Below are positions 6,410 to 13,954 of a DNA stretch of 14,008 bases, in pieces. The stretch covers positions 1-14,008 of the forward strand of contig JBMYZL010000037.1 in assembly GCA_049610385.1 (NCBI GenBank), written 5' to 3'. Under the pieces are notes generated by a model that worked only from the letters and a program-made list of their open reading frames with translations, searched no databases and was not told the origin of the DNA. The stretch's first letter is position 1; each line of letters starts with the position of its first letter. This stretch comes from JBMYZL01 sp049610385. GTDB taxonomy: Bacteria > Bacteroidota > Bacteroidia > Flavobacteriales_D > Sanyastnellaceae. Made by a program: the position numbers and the translations under genes.

Positions 6410-7621
6410 TCAAGCCAAAACCTCCGACACCGCCTCAGCTGCTTCTTTCAACAAAATGGCCGAACGCACTTCCAAGCCGCTCTCATCAATCAATTTTTTG
6501 GCCTCCGTGGCGTTTGTCCCTTGGAGACGAACGATAATGGGAACTTGAATGTTGCCCATGTTCTTGTAGGCGTCAACCACCCCCTGGGCCACACGATCGC
6601 AACGCACAATGCCACCAAATATATTCACCAGAATGGCCTTGACAGAAGGGTCTTTCAAGATGATGCGAAAAGCCGTCTCCACCCGAGCTGCATCAGCCGT
6701 GCCACCCACATCCAGGAAATTTGCAGGTTCACCTCCACTCAATTTGATGATGTCCATTGTGGCCATCGCCAGTCCGGCACCATTCACCATGCAACCCACA
6801 TTTCCGTCGAGTTTGACATAATTGAGCCCGGCATCATCCGCCTCCACTTCCGTGGCATCTTCCTCTGATTTGTCACGCAACTCTGCGTAATCCTTGTGTC
6901 GATACAAGGCATTGCCATCCAAGGCCACCTTCGCATCTACAGCAATGACCCGATTGTCTGAGGTCTTCAACACCGGATTGATCTCGAACATTGTAGCGTC
7001 ACAACCGACGTACGCATTGTACAGCGCCGTCACAAATTTGGTCATCTCTTTGAATGCCTTGCCACTCAAACCCAGGTTGAACGCCACACGGCGCGCTTGA
7101 AATCCCTGCAGACCCACATTCGGATCGATTTCTTCTTTGAAAATCAATTCAGGCGTTTCTTCTGCAACAGCCTCAATGTCCATGCCTCCTTGCGGACTGT
7201 ACATGATGATGTTCCGTCCGGTGGCCCGATCCAGAAGCACACTCATGTAGATCTCACTGGGCTCGCTTTCGCCAGGTCCATAGACGTCTTCCGCAATGAG
7301 CACCTGATGCACTTCTTTGCCCTGAGCGTTGGTTTGTGCGGTGACCAAATGTCCACCCAAGATGCCTGCAGCTTTTCCTTTGACCTCATCGAGGCCTTTA
7401 GCCAAAACCACCCCGTGCGAGCCCGTTTCGGTCACCGTTCCTTTGCCTCGACCACCCGCATGAATTTGTGCCTTCACGACAAACCAACCTGTGCCAGTTT
7501 CCGCTGCCAATTCAACAGCCGCCTGATGCGCCTCTTCAGGGGTTTTTGCGACGCGCCCTTCCTGAATGGCAACACCGAAACTTTTCAAAATGGACTTGCC
7601 TTGGAATTCGTGAATGTTCAT
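6410..7621 (-). CDS. sucC: Succinyl-CoA synthetase (ADP-forming), beta subunit
   Basis: This 403-aa protein catalyses, together with the alpha subunit SucD, the TCA-cycle conversion of succinyl-CoA to succinate with formation of ATP (or GTP). The ATP-grasp domain begins at the N-terminus (MNIHEFQGK, Lys50, GGRGKG at 56-61). Metal-binding residues are visible in FEINP (Asn215) and VDAK (Asp229), and the CoA-ligase domain contains NIFGGIVRCD with the GGIV loop (336-339). The length is slightly greater than the 388 aa of E. coli because of small insertions around 100-125 and 253-263. SucD is not in the window, so the two subunits are not adjacent on this side, a common arrangement in Bacteroidota. 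The start is unambiguous. Confidence 0.97.
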   Translation of the reverse strand: MNIHEFQGKSILKSFGVAIQEGRVAKTPEEAHQAAVELAAETGTGWFVVKAQIHAGGRGKGTVTETGSHGVVLAKGLDEVKGKAAGILGGHLVTAQTNAQGKEVHQVLIAEDVYGPGESEPSEIYMSVLLDRATGRNIIMYSPQGGMDIEAVAEETPELIFKEEIDPNVGLQGFQARRVAFNLGLSGKAFKEMTKFVTALYNAYVGCDATMFEINPVLKTSDNRVIAVDAKVALDGNALYRHKDYAELRDKSEEDATEVEADDAGLNYVKLDGNVGCMVNGAGLAMATMDIIKLSGGEPANFLDVGGTADAARVETAFRIILKDPSVKAILVNIFGGIVRCDRVAQGVVDAYKNMGNIQVPIIVRLQGTNATEAKKLIDESGLEVRSAILLKEAAEAVSEVLA

Positions 7622-7745
7622 GTTTGAGCCAGTTTTCGGGGCGCGAAGTTAGTCAATGATGCACGATTTCACACACCTCTTTTCACCTGCTTTATGGAAG
7701 CATTTTTCAATGTAACTTTCTCATTACAAATGCGTAGAAAGGCAC
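7622..7745. promoter_or_regulatory. Divergent intergenic region sucC / cysteine-rich gene
   Basis: This region separates two divergent starts and should hold two promoters. For sucC the best -7 candidate is TAACTTCG (7644-7651, minus strand), one mismatch from TAnnTTTG and followed by CGCCCC as at P2; no good -33 TTG is correctly spaced. For the plus-strand gene, TAACTTTC (7713-7720) is also one mismatch away, with TTT at 7691-7693 in -33 position. Both are weak individual calls. Confidence 0.35.
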
Positions 7746-8447
7746 ATGAAAACTTTGATATTTCGCTTCTCTTTGTGGGCATTTGTGGGCAGCAGCGGCT
7801 TGGTTTGGTCTCATGCCAAAGCCCAAGATACCACAGGGAGCTGCTCGGAAACAGATTTGGACTTCATCTGCCAAAACACAGAGTTGGTACAAGGCATTGC
7901 TACTTCCTGTGGTGATGACTGCCTGTCCGAAGGTCAAGAGTGCATGGAAGCCTGCATGGCGGAACAACTTGAATTGACGTCCAGTTGCATTGGGTGTTTT
8001 GGGAACCAAGTTTCTTGCATCGTCGACAACTGCCTTTTTGCCTGCGCTTTTTTGGGTGAAGAAGCTTGTGCGCAATGTGCTGTTGAGAACTGTGAAGCTG
8101 GGTTCAATGAATGCGCCGGCATTGTGGACAATGACAATGACGAGTGGACCAATTTGTGCGATTGCGACGACAGCAACCCCAACATTTATCCTCAAGCACC
8201 CGGGACCAACGACGGTTATGACAACGATTGCAATGGCCTTTACACCGCAGATGAATTGGCGGGTTGCACTGCGGATTTGAACAACGACGGGTTGGTGGGA
8301 ACAAATGATTTGTTGTTGTTCTTGCAGGATTTCAATTGCAGCAATTTGTCTTGTGAAGACTCACCTGCAGACTTGAACGGAGATGGCACGATTGGGGCAT
8401 CCGACCTGCTGCAGTTTCTCTCAGAGTTTGGGATTTATTGCCTTTAA
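7746..8447 (+). CDS. Secreted cysteine-rich protein with MopE-like and dockerin-like Ca motifs
   Basis: This 233-aa protein has a signal peptide (about residues 1-26, ending HAKA). It carries 22 cysteines; 15 of them (33-123) form a dense CxxxC/CxxC pattern (CGDDC, CMEAC, CIGC, CLFAC, CAQC) that should be disulfide-rich outside the cytoplasm. Residues 128-164 carry a MopE-like metal-binding block (DNDNDEW, DCDDSNPNIYP, DGYDNDCNG). The C-terminus holds two EF-hand-like loops of dockerin type: DLNNDGLVGTND (177-188) and DLNGDGTIGASD (209-220). No T9SS sorting domain or transmembrane anchor follows. I do not recognise the cysteine-rich part as a named family. Calcium binding is inferred from motifs; function is unknown. 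The start is supported by the signal peptide. Confidence 0.85.
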   Translation: MKTLIFRFSLWAFVGSSGLVWSHAKAQDTTGSCSETDLDFICQNTELVQGIATSCGDDCLSEGQECMEACMAEQLELTSSCIGCFGNQVSCIVDNCLFACAFLGEEACAQCAVENCEAGFNECAGIVDNDNDEWTNLCDCDDSNPNIYPQAPGTNDGYDNDCNGLYTADELAGCTADLNNDGLVGTNDLLLFLQDFNCSNLSCEDSPADLNGDGTIGASDLLQFLSEFGIYCL

Positions 8448-8470
8448 CAAAAGCCTTCAGAATACATTTG
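8438..8470 (+). promoter_or_regulatory. Promoter of the O-methyltransferase gene
   Basis: TTG (8438-8440), a 22-nt spacer and a perfect TACATTTG (8463-8470) overlap the end of the cysteine-rich gene. Transcription would start near 8475, leaving a leader of about 16 nt before the ATG at 8491. The octamer is identical to those at the rRNA promoters P2 and P3 and before marR. Confidence 0.6.
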
Positions 8471-8490
8471 CGCAGCGACAACAACCGCAA

Positions 8491-9132
8491 ATGCATGATC
8501 TGATTGACCCCATCAACCATTATGCAGAGCGCCTTTCGAGCCCAGAGCCGGAGGCGCTGGCTGCTTTGCGCAAGGACACATGGCAACATGTCTTGCGGCC
8601 GCAGATGCTCTCCGATGTAATTCAAGGACGTCTGCTTTCGTTTGTGTCCCAATGGATTCGCCCCCAGCGAATTCTGGAACTTGGCACTTACACCGGTTAT
8701 GCCACCATGTGCTTGGCTGAAGGCCTTCGCCAAGGGGGCAGAATTGACACCATCGAACCCAACGATGAACTGAATGCCATTCAAGACAAACACTGGGCCC
8801 ATGCTGGTCTTCAAGATCAAATTCATCGCTACAACCAGGAAGCACACGTCGTGCTGCCCCAACTCAAAGGGGACTACGATCTGATTTGGATTGACGCAGA
8901 CAAGGCAAGAACAGCAGCGTATGTGGATGCCTGCATCCCCTTGACCAAACCTGGCGGCACACTGCTTGTCGACAATGTTCTTTGGTGGGGAAAGGTCTTG
9001 GAAGGTGAACAAAGTAAGGATCCTGATGCGCGTCGGTTACATCAATTGAATCAACAGGTATTAGAAGACCCACGTGTGGACAACCTCATCTTGCCCATCC
9101 GCGACGGAATTCAAGTGTTGCGAAAGCGATGA
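8491..9132 (+). CDS. Cation-dependent O-methyltransferase (COMT/YrrM-like)
   Basis: This 213-aa class I SAM methyltransferase of the Methyltransf_3 type transfers methyl from SAM to a hydroxyl of a small molecule, often a catechol-like diol, using a divalent metal. The SAM-binding signature is ILELGTYTGYAT (61-72), with the acidic residue in DTIEP (86-90). The metal ligands expected in this family are visible: Asp136 in WIDADK and Asp161-Asn162 in LLVDNVLWWG. The start at 8491 gives the usual length, and a matching promoter lies just upstream; an earlier in-frame ATG at 8383 would overlap the previous gene. The substrate is unknown. The ABC ATPase gene follows after 39 nt and may be co-transcribed. 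Confidence 0.92.
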   Translation: MHDLIDPINHYAERLSSPEPEALAALRKDTWQHVLRPQMLSDVIQGRLLSFVSQWIRPQRILELGTYTGYATMCLAEGLRQGGRIDTIEPNDELNAIQDKHWAHAGLQDQIHRYNQEAHVVLPQLKGDYDLIWIDADKARTAAYVDACIPLTKPGGTLLVDNVLWWGKVLEGEQSKDPDARRLHQLNQQVLEDPRVDNLILPIRDGIQVLRKR

Positions 9133-9171
9133 AAGCCTCCATGTCGCGCGGATAATTCTTAGCTTTCGACC

Positions 9172-9831
9172 ATGATTCGTGCGCGTGGCATCCAAAAGTC
9201 GTTGGGGTCTATTGACATCCTCAAGCAAATTGACTTGGATATTCCTGAAGGCGAAATCTCGGCCATCATCGGACCTTCTGGAGCAGGCAAAACCACTTTG
9301 TTGCAAATTCTCGGAACACTGGATAAACCCGATGCCGGCACACTCGAAATCGATGGCCAGAACGTGGAAAAATTGCACGGTCGCGCCTTGGCGAACTTTC
9401 GAAACCGCCGCATTGGATTTGTCTTTCAGTTTCATCGGCTACTCCCCGAATTCAGCGCTTTGGAAAATGTATTGATGCCCGCTTGGATTCACGGTGCCAA
9501 CGATCGCAAAACCCGTGACCGGGCGGAAGGCCTCCTCAGGAATCTGGGCCTTGGAGATCGGCTTTCGCACAAACCAGAAGCCCTGAGCGGTGGTGAACAA
9601 CAGCGGGTGGCAGCGGCACGTGCCTTGATGAACGACCCGGCCGTGGTGCTTGCCGATGAACCCACAGGCAATTTGGATTCTTCGAATGCAGAAGGCCTGT
9701 TTGACCTCTTCGCCGAGTTGCGCGATCTGGAAGGCCAAACCCTTGTCATTGTCACACACAATGAAGGGCTGGCAAAACGAGCAGATCGCCGTTTTCAGAT
9801 GGAGGATGGCCACATTGTGAAGAGACCATAG
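9172..9831 (+). CDS. ABC transporter ATP-binding protein, LolD/MacB type
   Basis: This 219-aa single nucleotide-binding domain has Walker A GPSGAGKT (34-41), Q-loop Gln86 (FVFQFHRLLPEFSALENV), signature LSGGEQQRV (138-146), Walker B VVLADE (158-163) with D-loop GNLDS, and the switch His196. The Q-loop region (FQFHRLLPEFSALENV) and the short length place it in the LolD/MacB/FtsE group, whose members power outer-membrane lipoprotein release or mechanotransmission rather than substrate import. LolD itself is a good guess, but the permease partner (LolC/E-like) is not adjacent, so no symbol is given. A 7/8 promoter match (TAGCTTTC, 9160-9167) lies too close to the ATG and lacks a -33 element, so read-through from the O-methyltransferase promoter is more likely. 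Confidence 0.93.
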   Translation: MIRARGIQKSLGSIDILKQIDLDIPEGEISAIIGPSGAGKTTLLQILGTLDKPDAGTLEIDGQNVEKLHGRALANFRNRRIGFVFQFHRLLPEFSALENVLMPAWIHGANDRKTRDRAEGLLRNLGLGDRLSHKPEALSGGEQQRVAAARALMNDPAVVLADEPTGNLDSSNAEGLFDLFAELRDLEGQTLVIVTHNEGLAKRADRRFQMEDGHIVKRP

Positions 9832-9858
9832 GCAATTCATGTTTTTTTGCGCGTGTAT

Positions 9859-9870
9859 TATGCATGCATA
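9859..9870. promoter_or_regulatory. Perfect 12-bp palindrome, candidate MarR operator
   Basis: TATGCATGCATA is a perfect inverted repeat centred 30 bp before the marR start, just where the -33 promoter element would lie. MarR-family dimers typically bind such palindromes in their own promoter, so autoregulation of the beta-oxidation operon is the simplest reading. Binding is inferred, not shown. Confidence 0.5.
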
Positions 9871-9882
9871 GCAATTACATTG

Positions 9883-9890
9883 TACATTTG
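9883..9890 (+). promoter_or_regulatory. -7 element of the marR-fad operon promoter
   Basis: This is a perfect TACATTTG with only four bases (ACAC) before the marR ATG at 9895. With the usual Bacteroidota spacing, transcription would begin at or next to the ATG, giving a leaderless mRNA. No clear TTG is found at 19 nt upstream; the -33 zone is occupied by the palindrome at 9859-9870, so the promoter may be weak or regulated. Confidence 0.5.
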
Positions 9891-9894
9891 ACAC

Positions 9895-10374
9895 ATGCGA
9901 CCTCAGGACACCATCGATTTTCAATTGCGCTGGGGTTGGCAAAAGCTGGCTCGTTTCTACAGTTCGGAGGCTGAAAGCCGGGGAATTCCTTTCAGTTATG
10001 TTTTCGTGTTGCTGCAAATTGACCGCGACGGCACACCCAGCACAAAATTGGGACCCCGCATGGGGATGGAGTCCACCAGCCTTTCACGCACACTCAAGGG
10101 CATGGAAAACATGGGGTTGATTGAACGGCGACCCAGCGAAGTGGACCGGCGAAGCGTACGCGTGTTTTTGACCTCCGATGGGGTTGATGCAAGGAGGCAA
10201 GCCCGCGATTTGGTGGTCGATGTCAACCTACAACTTCGAAAAATACTCGGAGACGGACGTGTTGATCGGTTGCTGACCGAAATGAAACGATTGAACGAAG
10301 TTCTAGATCGTCCGGAACAGCTTCAACAAAACTTGACAACAAACATTTCATCAAAATCCACAACGAATCCATGA
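9895..10374 (+). CDS. MarR-family transcriptional regulator of the beta-oxidation operon
   Basis: This 159-aa winged helix-turn-helix protein has an N-terminal dimerisation helix (DTIDFQLRWGWQKLARFY), then the wHTH (about residues 45-100) with the recognition region GPRMGMESTSLSRTLKGM and the wing DRRSVRVFLT, and a C-terminal dimerisation helix. MarR proteins bind palindromic DNA as dimers and usually release it when a small ligand binds. Here an acyl-CoA or fatty acid is the likely signal because its stop overlaps the fadN start (ATGA) and the operon continues into fadA and an acyl-CoA dehydrogenase. A palindrome upstream offers an autoregulatory site. The start at 9895 is favoured because the first helix starts a few residues later and the next in-frame Met is far inside the DNA-binding domain. 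Confidence 0.93.
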   Translation: MRPQDTIDFQLRWGWQKLARFYSSEAESRGIPFSYVFVLLQIDRDGTPSTKLGPRMGMESTSLSRTLKGMENMGLIERRPSEVDRRSVRVFLTSDGVDARRQARDLVVDVNLQLRKILGDGRVDRLLTEMKRLNEVLDRPEQLQQNLTTNISSKSTTNP

Positions 10375-12749
10375 TGAATCAAATCCCCTTCCATCGCATC
10401 CGAAAGGTCGCCGTCTTGGGATCGGGCGTAATGGGCTCACGCATCGCATGCCATTTGGCTCAGACCGGTTCCGAAGTCCTGCTCCTCGACCTGCCTGCCC
10501 AAGAAGGCCCAAGAGATTCAGTGGCAGCAGGTCACCTCAAAGCCACATTGAAGTCCAACCCCTCCCCGCTCTACAGCAAGCGGTTTGCCAACCGCATCAC
10601 CACTGGAAATTTTGAGGATGATTTGGCTCAGATTCAGCATTGTGACTGGGTCATCGAAGTCATCGTGGAAAGATTGGACATCAAGCAACAACTGTTTGCC
10701 CAGATTGAAGAGCACCGGAAACCCGGAACTTTGATCACTTCCAACACCAGTGGCATCCCCATTTCCATATTGAACGAAGGCCGAAGTGAGGACTTTCGGA
10801 AACACTTCTGTGGCACACACTTTTTCAACCCCCCGCGTTATCTGCCTTTGTTGGAAATCATTCCAGGACCGGATACGGATCCCGCGGTTTTGGACTTCTT
10901 TCAACATTATGGTGAGAAGGTGTTGGGCAAACAAGTGGTCAGCTGCAAAGACACCCCAGCTTTCATTGCAAATCGTGTGGGGGTGTTTGCCATTCAAGCC
11001 CTTTTCCACACCATTGAGGACATGGGGTTGACTGTGGAAGCTGTGGACAAACTCACTGGACCCGCCATGGGACGACCGAAAAGTGCCACCTTCCGCACTT
11101 GCGATGTGGTCGGCATCGACATCTTGGTCCACGTGGCCAACGGCGTGGCGAACAATTGTCCCGATGACGAGCGACGATCCGTTTTTGCCATTCCACAATA
11201 CGTTCAGCATTTGTTGGACAATGGCGCATTGGGTGCCAAATCAGGTGCCGGCTTTTACAAAAAGGTCAAGGATGAAAACGGCAAAAGCAACATCCTTGCC
11301 CTCGACCTGAAAACCTTGGCGTACCGGCCGCAAGAAAAAGTCAAATTCACCACCTTGGAAATGGCCAAGCAGGTCGATGCGCTGCCCAAACGAACCCAAT
11401 TGCTGTTCAATGGTTCGGACAACGCTGGAGAATTCTACCGCCGCATTTTCACGGATGTCTTTGCCTATGTTTCTCACAGGGTGCCCGAAATTTCCGATCT
11501 CCCACATGCCATTGACGATGCACTGCGTGCCGGATTTGGTTGGGAACTGGGTGCGTTCGAAAGCTGGGATGCCATCGGCATTGAAACCGCTATCCAGGTT
11601 TTGAAAGATCGTGGACTCACCGTGGCCTCATGGGTAGAAGACATGTTAGCCACTGGCGCGACCTCCTTCTATCGAAATGTCGATGGTGTCCGGGAATGTT
11701 GGGATCCGGCTACAAAAGATTACCGCCCTTTGGCTGGTCAAGAAGGCCGCATTGCCTTGTCCCAATTGCCCGACTCTGCAACGGTCTGGTCGAATTCGGG
11801 CACAACCTTGTCTGACCTCGGAGATGGCATTCTGAACGTGGCCTTCCACACGAAAATGAACAGCATCGGCAGTGAAGTCATCCAAGGTCTCAATCAGGCT
11901 GTGGACATGGCCGAAACTGGAGACTGGCGCGGCATTGTGGTCTCCAATGAAGGCGCTCAATTTTCAGCAGGCGCAAACGTCGGCATGATTTTCATGCTCG
12001 CCGTGGAACAGGAATGGGATGACCTGGATTATGCGGTACGGGCTTTCCAGAACACCATGATGCGTATGCGTTACAGCGGAATTCCAGTTGTCGCAGCGCC
12101 ACACAATATGGCCCTTGGCGGTGGATGCGAACTGTGCTTGCATGCAGACAAGGTGGTGGCCCATGCCGAATTGTACATGGGGCTGGTTGAATTTGGCATC
12201 GGCGTCATTCCTGCTGGCGGCGGCACGAAAGAATTTGTCCTCAGACTGAATGACGAACTCCACGAAGGAGACATGCGAATCAATCGGCTTCGCGATCGCT
12301 TCTTAACCATCGGACAGGCCAAAGTGTCCACTTCAGCATATGAAGCCTTCGAATTGGGATATCTTCGAGAAGGAATCGATGAAGTCGTTGTCAACCGGAA
12401 AGATCAATTGGCCCAGGCCAAACGTGCAGCAATCGAGCTGGCCCAACAAGGCTACACCCGACCCATCGAGCGCAAAGACATCACTGTGGCGGGGCAAGAA
12501 GGCTTGGGCATTGTTTATGTCGGCGCGCATTCCATGATGAGCGGCAACTACATCTCTGAACACGATCGACTCATCAGTGAGAAACTTGGTACGGTGATGT
12601 GTGGCGGGGACCTCAGCGAGCGACAACAAGTTTCCGAACAATATCTGTTGGATCTTGAGCGACGCGCTTTTGTTGAATTGTGCATGCAACGGAAAACATT
12701 GGAGCGCATGCAAAGTCTCATCCAGAAGGGAAAAATCCTTCGCAACTGA
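10371..12749 (+). CDS. fadN: 3-hydroxyacyl-CoA dehydrogenase / enoyl-CoA hydratase, FadN-type
   Basis: This 792-aa bifunctional beta-oxidation enzyme has the dehydrogenase first and the hydratase last, opposite to E. coli FadB/FadJ and like Bacillus subtilis FadN. The NAD-binding motif is GSGVMG (17-22), and the dehydrogenase catalytic pair is His150 (GTHFFNPP) and Glu162. The C-terminal crotonase domain (about 470 onward) has the oxyanion-hole segments FSAGANVG and ALGGGCEL, and both catalytic glutamates, Glu587 and Glu607, spaced 20 residues apart as in mitochondrial enoyl-CoA hydratase, so hydratase activity should be intact. It converts trans-2-enoyl-CoA to 3-hydroxyacyl-CoA and then 3-ketoacyl-CoA. 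Its ATG overlaps the marR stop, with a second ATG directly after (10374). The thiolase gene follows after 8 nt. The symbol is assigned by architecture. Confidence 0.93.
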   Translation: MMNQIPFHRIRKVAVLGSGVMGSRIACHLAQTGSEVLLLDLPAQEGPRDSVAAGHLKATLKSNPSPLYSKRFANRITTGNFEDDLAQIQHCDWVIEVIVERLDIKQQLFAQIEEHRKPGTLITSNTSGIPISILNEGRSEDFRKHFCGTHFFNPPRYLPLLEIIPGPDTDPAVLDFFQHYGEKVLGKQVVSCKDTPAFIANRVGVFAIQALFHTIEDMGLTVEAVDKLTGPAMGRPKSATFRTCDVVGIDILVHVANGVANNCPDDERRSVFAIPQYVQHLLDNGALGAKSGAGFYKKVKDENGKSNILALDLKTLAYRPQEKVKFTTLEMAKQVDALPKRTQLLFNGSDNAGEFYRRIFTDVFAYVSHRVPEISDLPHAIDDALRAGFGWELGAFESWDAIGIETAIQVLKDRGLTVASWVEDMLATGATSFYRNVDGVRECWDPATKDYRPLAGQEGRIALSQLPDSATVWSNSGTTLSDLGDGILNVAFHTKMNSIGSEVIQGLNQAVDMAETGDWRGIVVSNEGAQFSAGANVGMIFMLAVEQEWDDLDYAVRAFQNTMMRMRYSGIPVVAAPHNMALGGGCELCLHADKVVAHAELYMGLVEFGIGVIPAGGGTKEFVLRLNDELHEGDMRINRLRDRFLTIGQAKVSTSAYEAFELGYLREGIDEVVVNRKDQLAQAKRAAIELAQQGYTRPIERKDITVAGQEGLGIVYVGAHSMMSGNYISEHDRLISEKLGTVMCGGDLSERQQVSEQYLLDLERRAFVELCMQRKTLERMQSLIQKGKILRN

Positions 12750-12757
12750 ACATCGAA

Positions 12758-13936
12758 ATGGACGCATACATTATAGGCGGTTACCGCTCCGCTGTCGGTA
12801 AAAGCGGAAAAGGAGCGTTTCGGTTCACTCGGCCCGACGACATGGGAGAACAAGTCATCCGGAAATTGCTCAGCGATTTTCCGCAACTCGATCCAAAACG
12901 GATTGATGATGTCATTGTCGGCAATGCCACGCCCGAGGCGGAGCAAGGCCTGAATTTGGGCAGAATGGTCAGCCTCATGGGGCTCGACACCGATCAAGTA
13001 CCCGGGATGACTGTGAACCGTTATTGTGCCTCGGGCCTGGAGACCATCGCCATGGCTTCCGCAAAGGTCCACGCAGGGCTCGCAGATTGCATCCTTGCGG
13101 GTGGGATTGAGACCATGTCCCCGATTCCTTTTGGTGGCTGGAGAATTGTCCCCAACGCCCGTGTAGCCAAGGCCAATCCGGACTGGTACTGGGGAATGGG
13201 GCTGACCGCAGAAGCTGTTGCGAAAGATTTCAAAGTCACCCGAGAGGAGCAAGATGCATTCGCATCGGAAAGCCATCGTCGGGCTGCTGCGGCGATTGAT
13301 GCGGGCAAATTCGCACCTGGAATCGCCCCCGTCACCGTGAACCATGTCTACCTCGATACGGATGAAAAACGCCAGGAAAAGACCATTGTAGTCGACACCG
13401 ATGAAGGGGTTCGTCGAGACACCACCATCGAAGGGTTGTCTCGACTCAAACCCGTGTTCAGCGCTGGGGGAACGGTCACCGCCGGAAATGCATCCCAGAC
13501 CAGCGATGGCGCCGCTTTTGTACTTGTATGCTCAGAAAGAATGATAAAAGAACTCGGGGTTGAGCCCTGGGGCCGCTTGAAAAGTTACCATGTCAGCGGG
13601 TTGGAACCCCGAATCATGGGTGTGGGTCCGATTCATGCCGTTCCGGTGGCTTTGAAAAAAGCGGGGCTCGACATCAAGGACATCGGAGCTTTTGAACTCA
13701 ATGAAGCCTTTGCCTCTCAATCTGTAGCCGTCGTCAGGGAATTGGGGCTGGACCCAGCCAAAGTCAATCCAAACGGCGGGGCCATTGCCCTCGGTCATCC
13801 CCTCGGCTGCACAGGGGCCAAACTCACCGTACAACTGCTGCACGAACTCAGACTTCGCGGCGAAACACATGGCATGGTGACCATGTGCGTGGGAACGGGG
13901 CAAGGTGCTGCAGGTGTATTCGAACTTTTGAAATGA
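12758..13936 (+). CDS. fadA: Acetyl-CoA acyltransferase (3-ketoacyl-CoA thiolase)
   Basis: This 392-aa thiolase cleaves 3-ketoacyl-CoA with CoA to acetyl-CoA and a shortened acyl-CoA, the last beta-oxidation step. All three active-site residues are visible: nucleophile Cys90 in NRYCASGLE, His347 in GGAIALGHPLGCTGAK, and Cys377 in MCVGTGQGAAG. NEAFASQ is also in place. The length is typical of the family. The start at 12758 (MDAYIIGGYRSAVGK) matches the usual thiolase N-terminus; a longer frame from 12680 would overlap fadN. It lies 8 nt after fadN and 18 nt before the acyl-CoA dehydrogenase, so all are one operon. A biosynthetic acetoacetyl-CoA thiolase role is less likely in this setting. 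Confidence 0.95.
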   Translation: MDAYIIGGYRSAVGKSGKGAFRFTRPDDMGEQVIRKLLSDFPQLDPKRIDDVIVGNATPEAEQGLNLGRMVSLMGLDTDQVPGMTVNRYCASGLETIAMASAKVHAGLADCILAGGIETMSPIPFGGWRIVPNARVAKANPDWYWGMGLTAEAVAKDFKVTREEQDAFASESHRRAAAAIDAGKFAPGIAPVTVNHVYLDTDEKRQEKTIVVDTDEGVRRDTTIEGLSRLKPVFSAGGTVTAGNASQTSDGAAFVLVCSERMIKELGVEPWGRLKSYHVSGLEPRIMGVGPIHAVPVALKKAGLDIKDIGAFELNEAFASQSVAVVRELGLDPAKVNPNGGAIALGHPLGCTGAKLTVQLLHELRLRGETHGMVTMCVGTGQGAAGVFELLK

Positions 13937-13954
13937 AATCGCATATTCAAGATC

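Noticed and set aside
6402..6414. A small inverted repeat (CTTGA/TCAAG) at the end of sucC as a possible terminator.
   Set aside because: There are only five pairs and no U-run on either strand, so read-through into the SUI1 gene is more likely.
8332..9012. A 226-codon minus-strand reading frame.
   Set aside because: It is antisense to the O-methyltransferase gene and has no motif of its own.
9160..9167. TAGCTTTC just before the ABC ATPase start as a promoter.
   Set aside because: It has one mismatch to the consensus and no -33 element at 19-23 nt. Co-transcription with the gene upstream explains the layout better.
10518..11210. A 230-codon minus-strand reading frame.
   Set aside because: It is antisense to the dehydrogenase part of fadN, with no domain or promoter.
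12548..13345. A 265-codon minus-strand reading frame.
   Set aside because: It is antisense to the end of fadN and the first half of the thiolase gene, with Cys/Arg-rich shadow composition.
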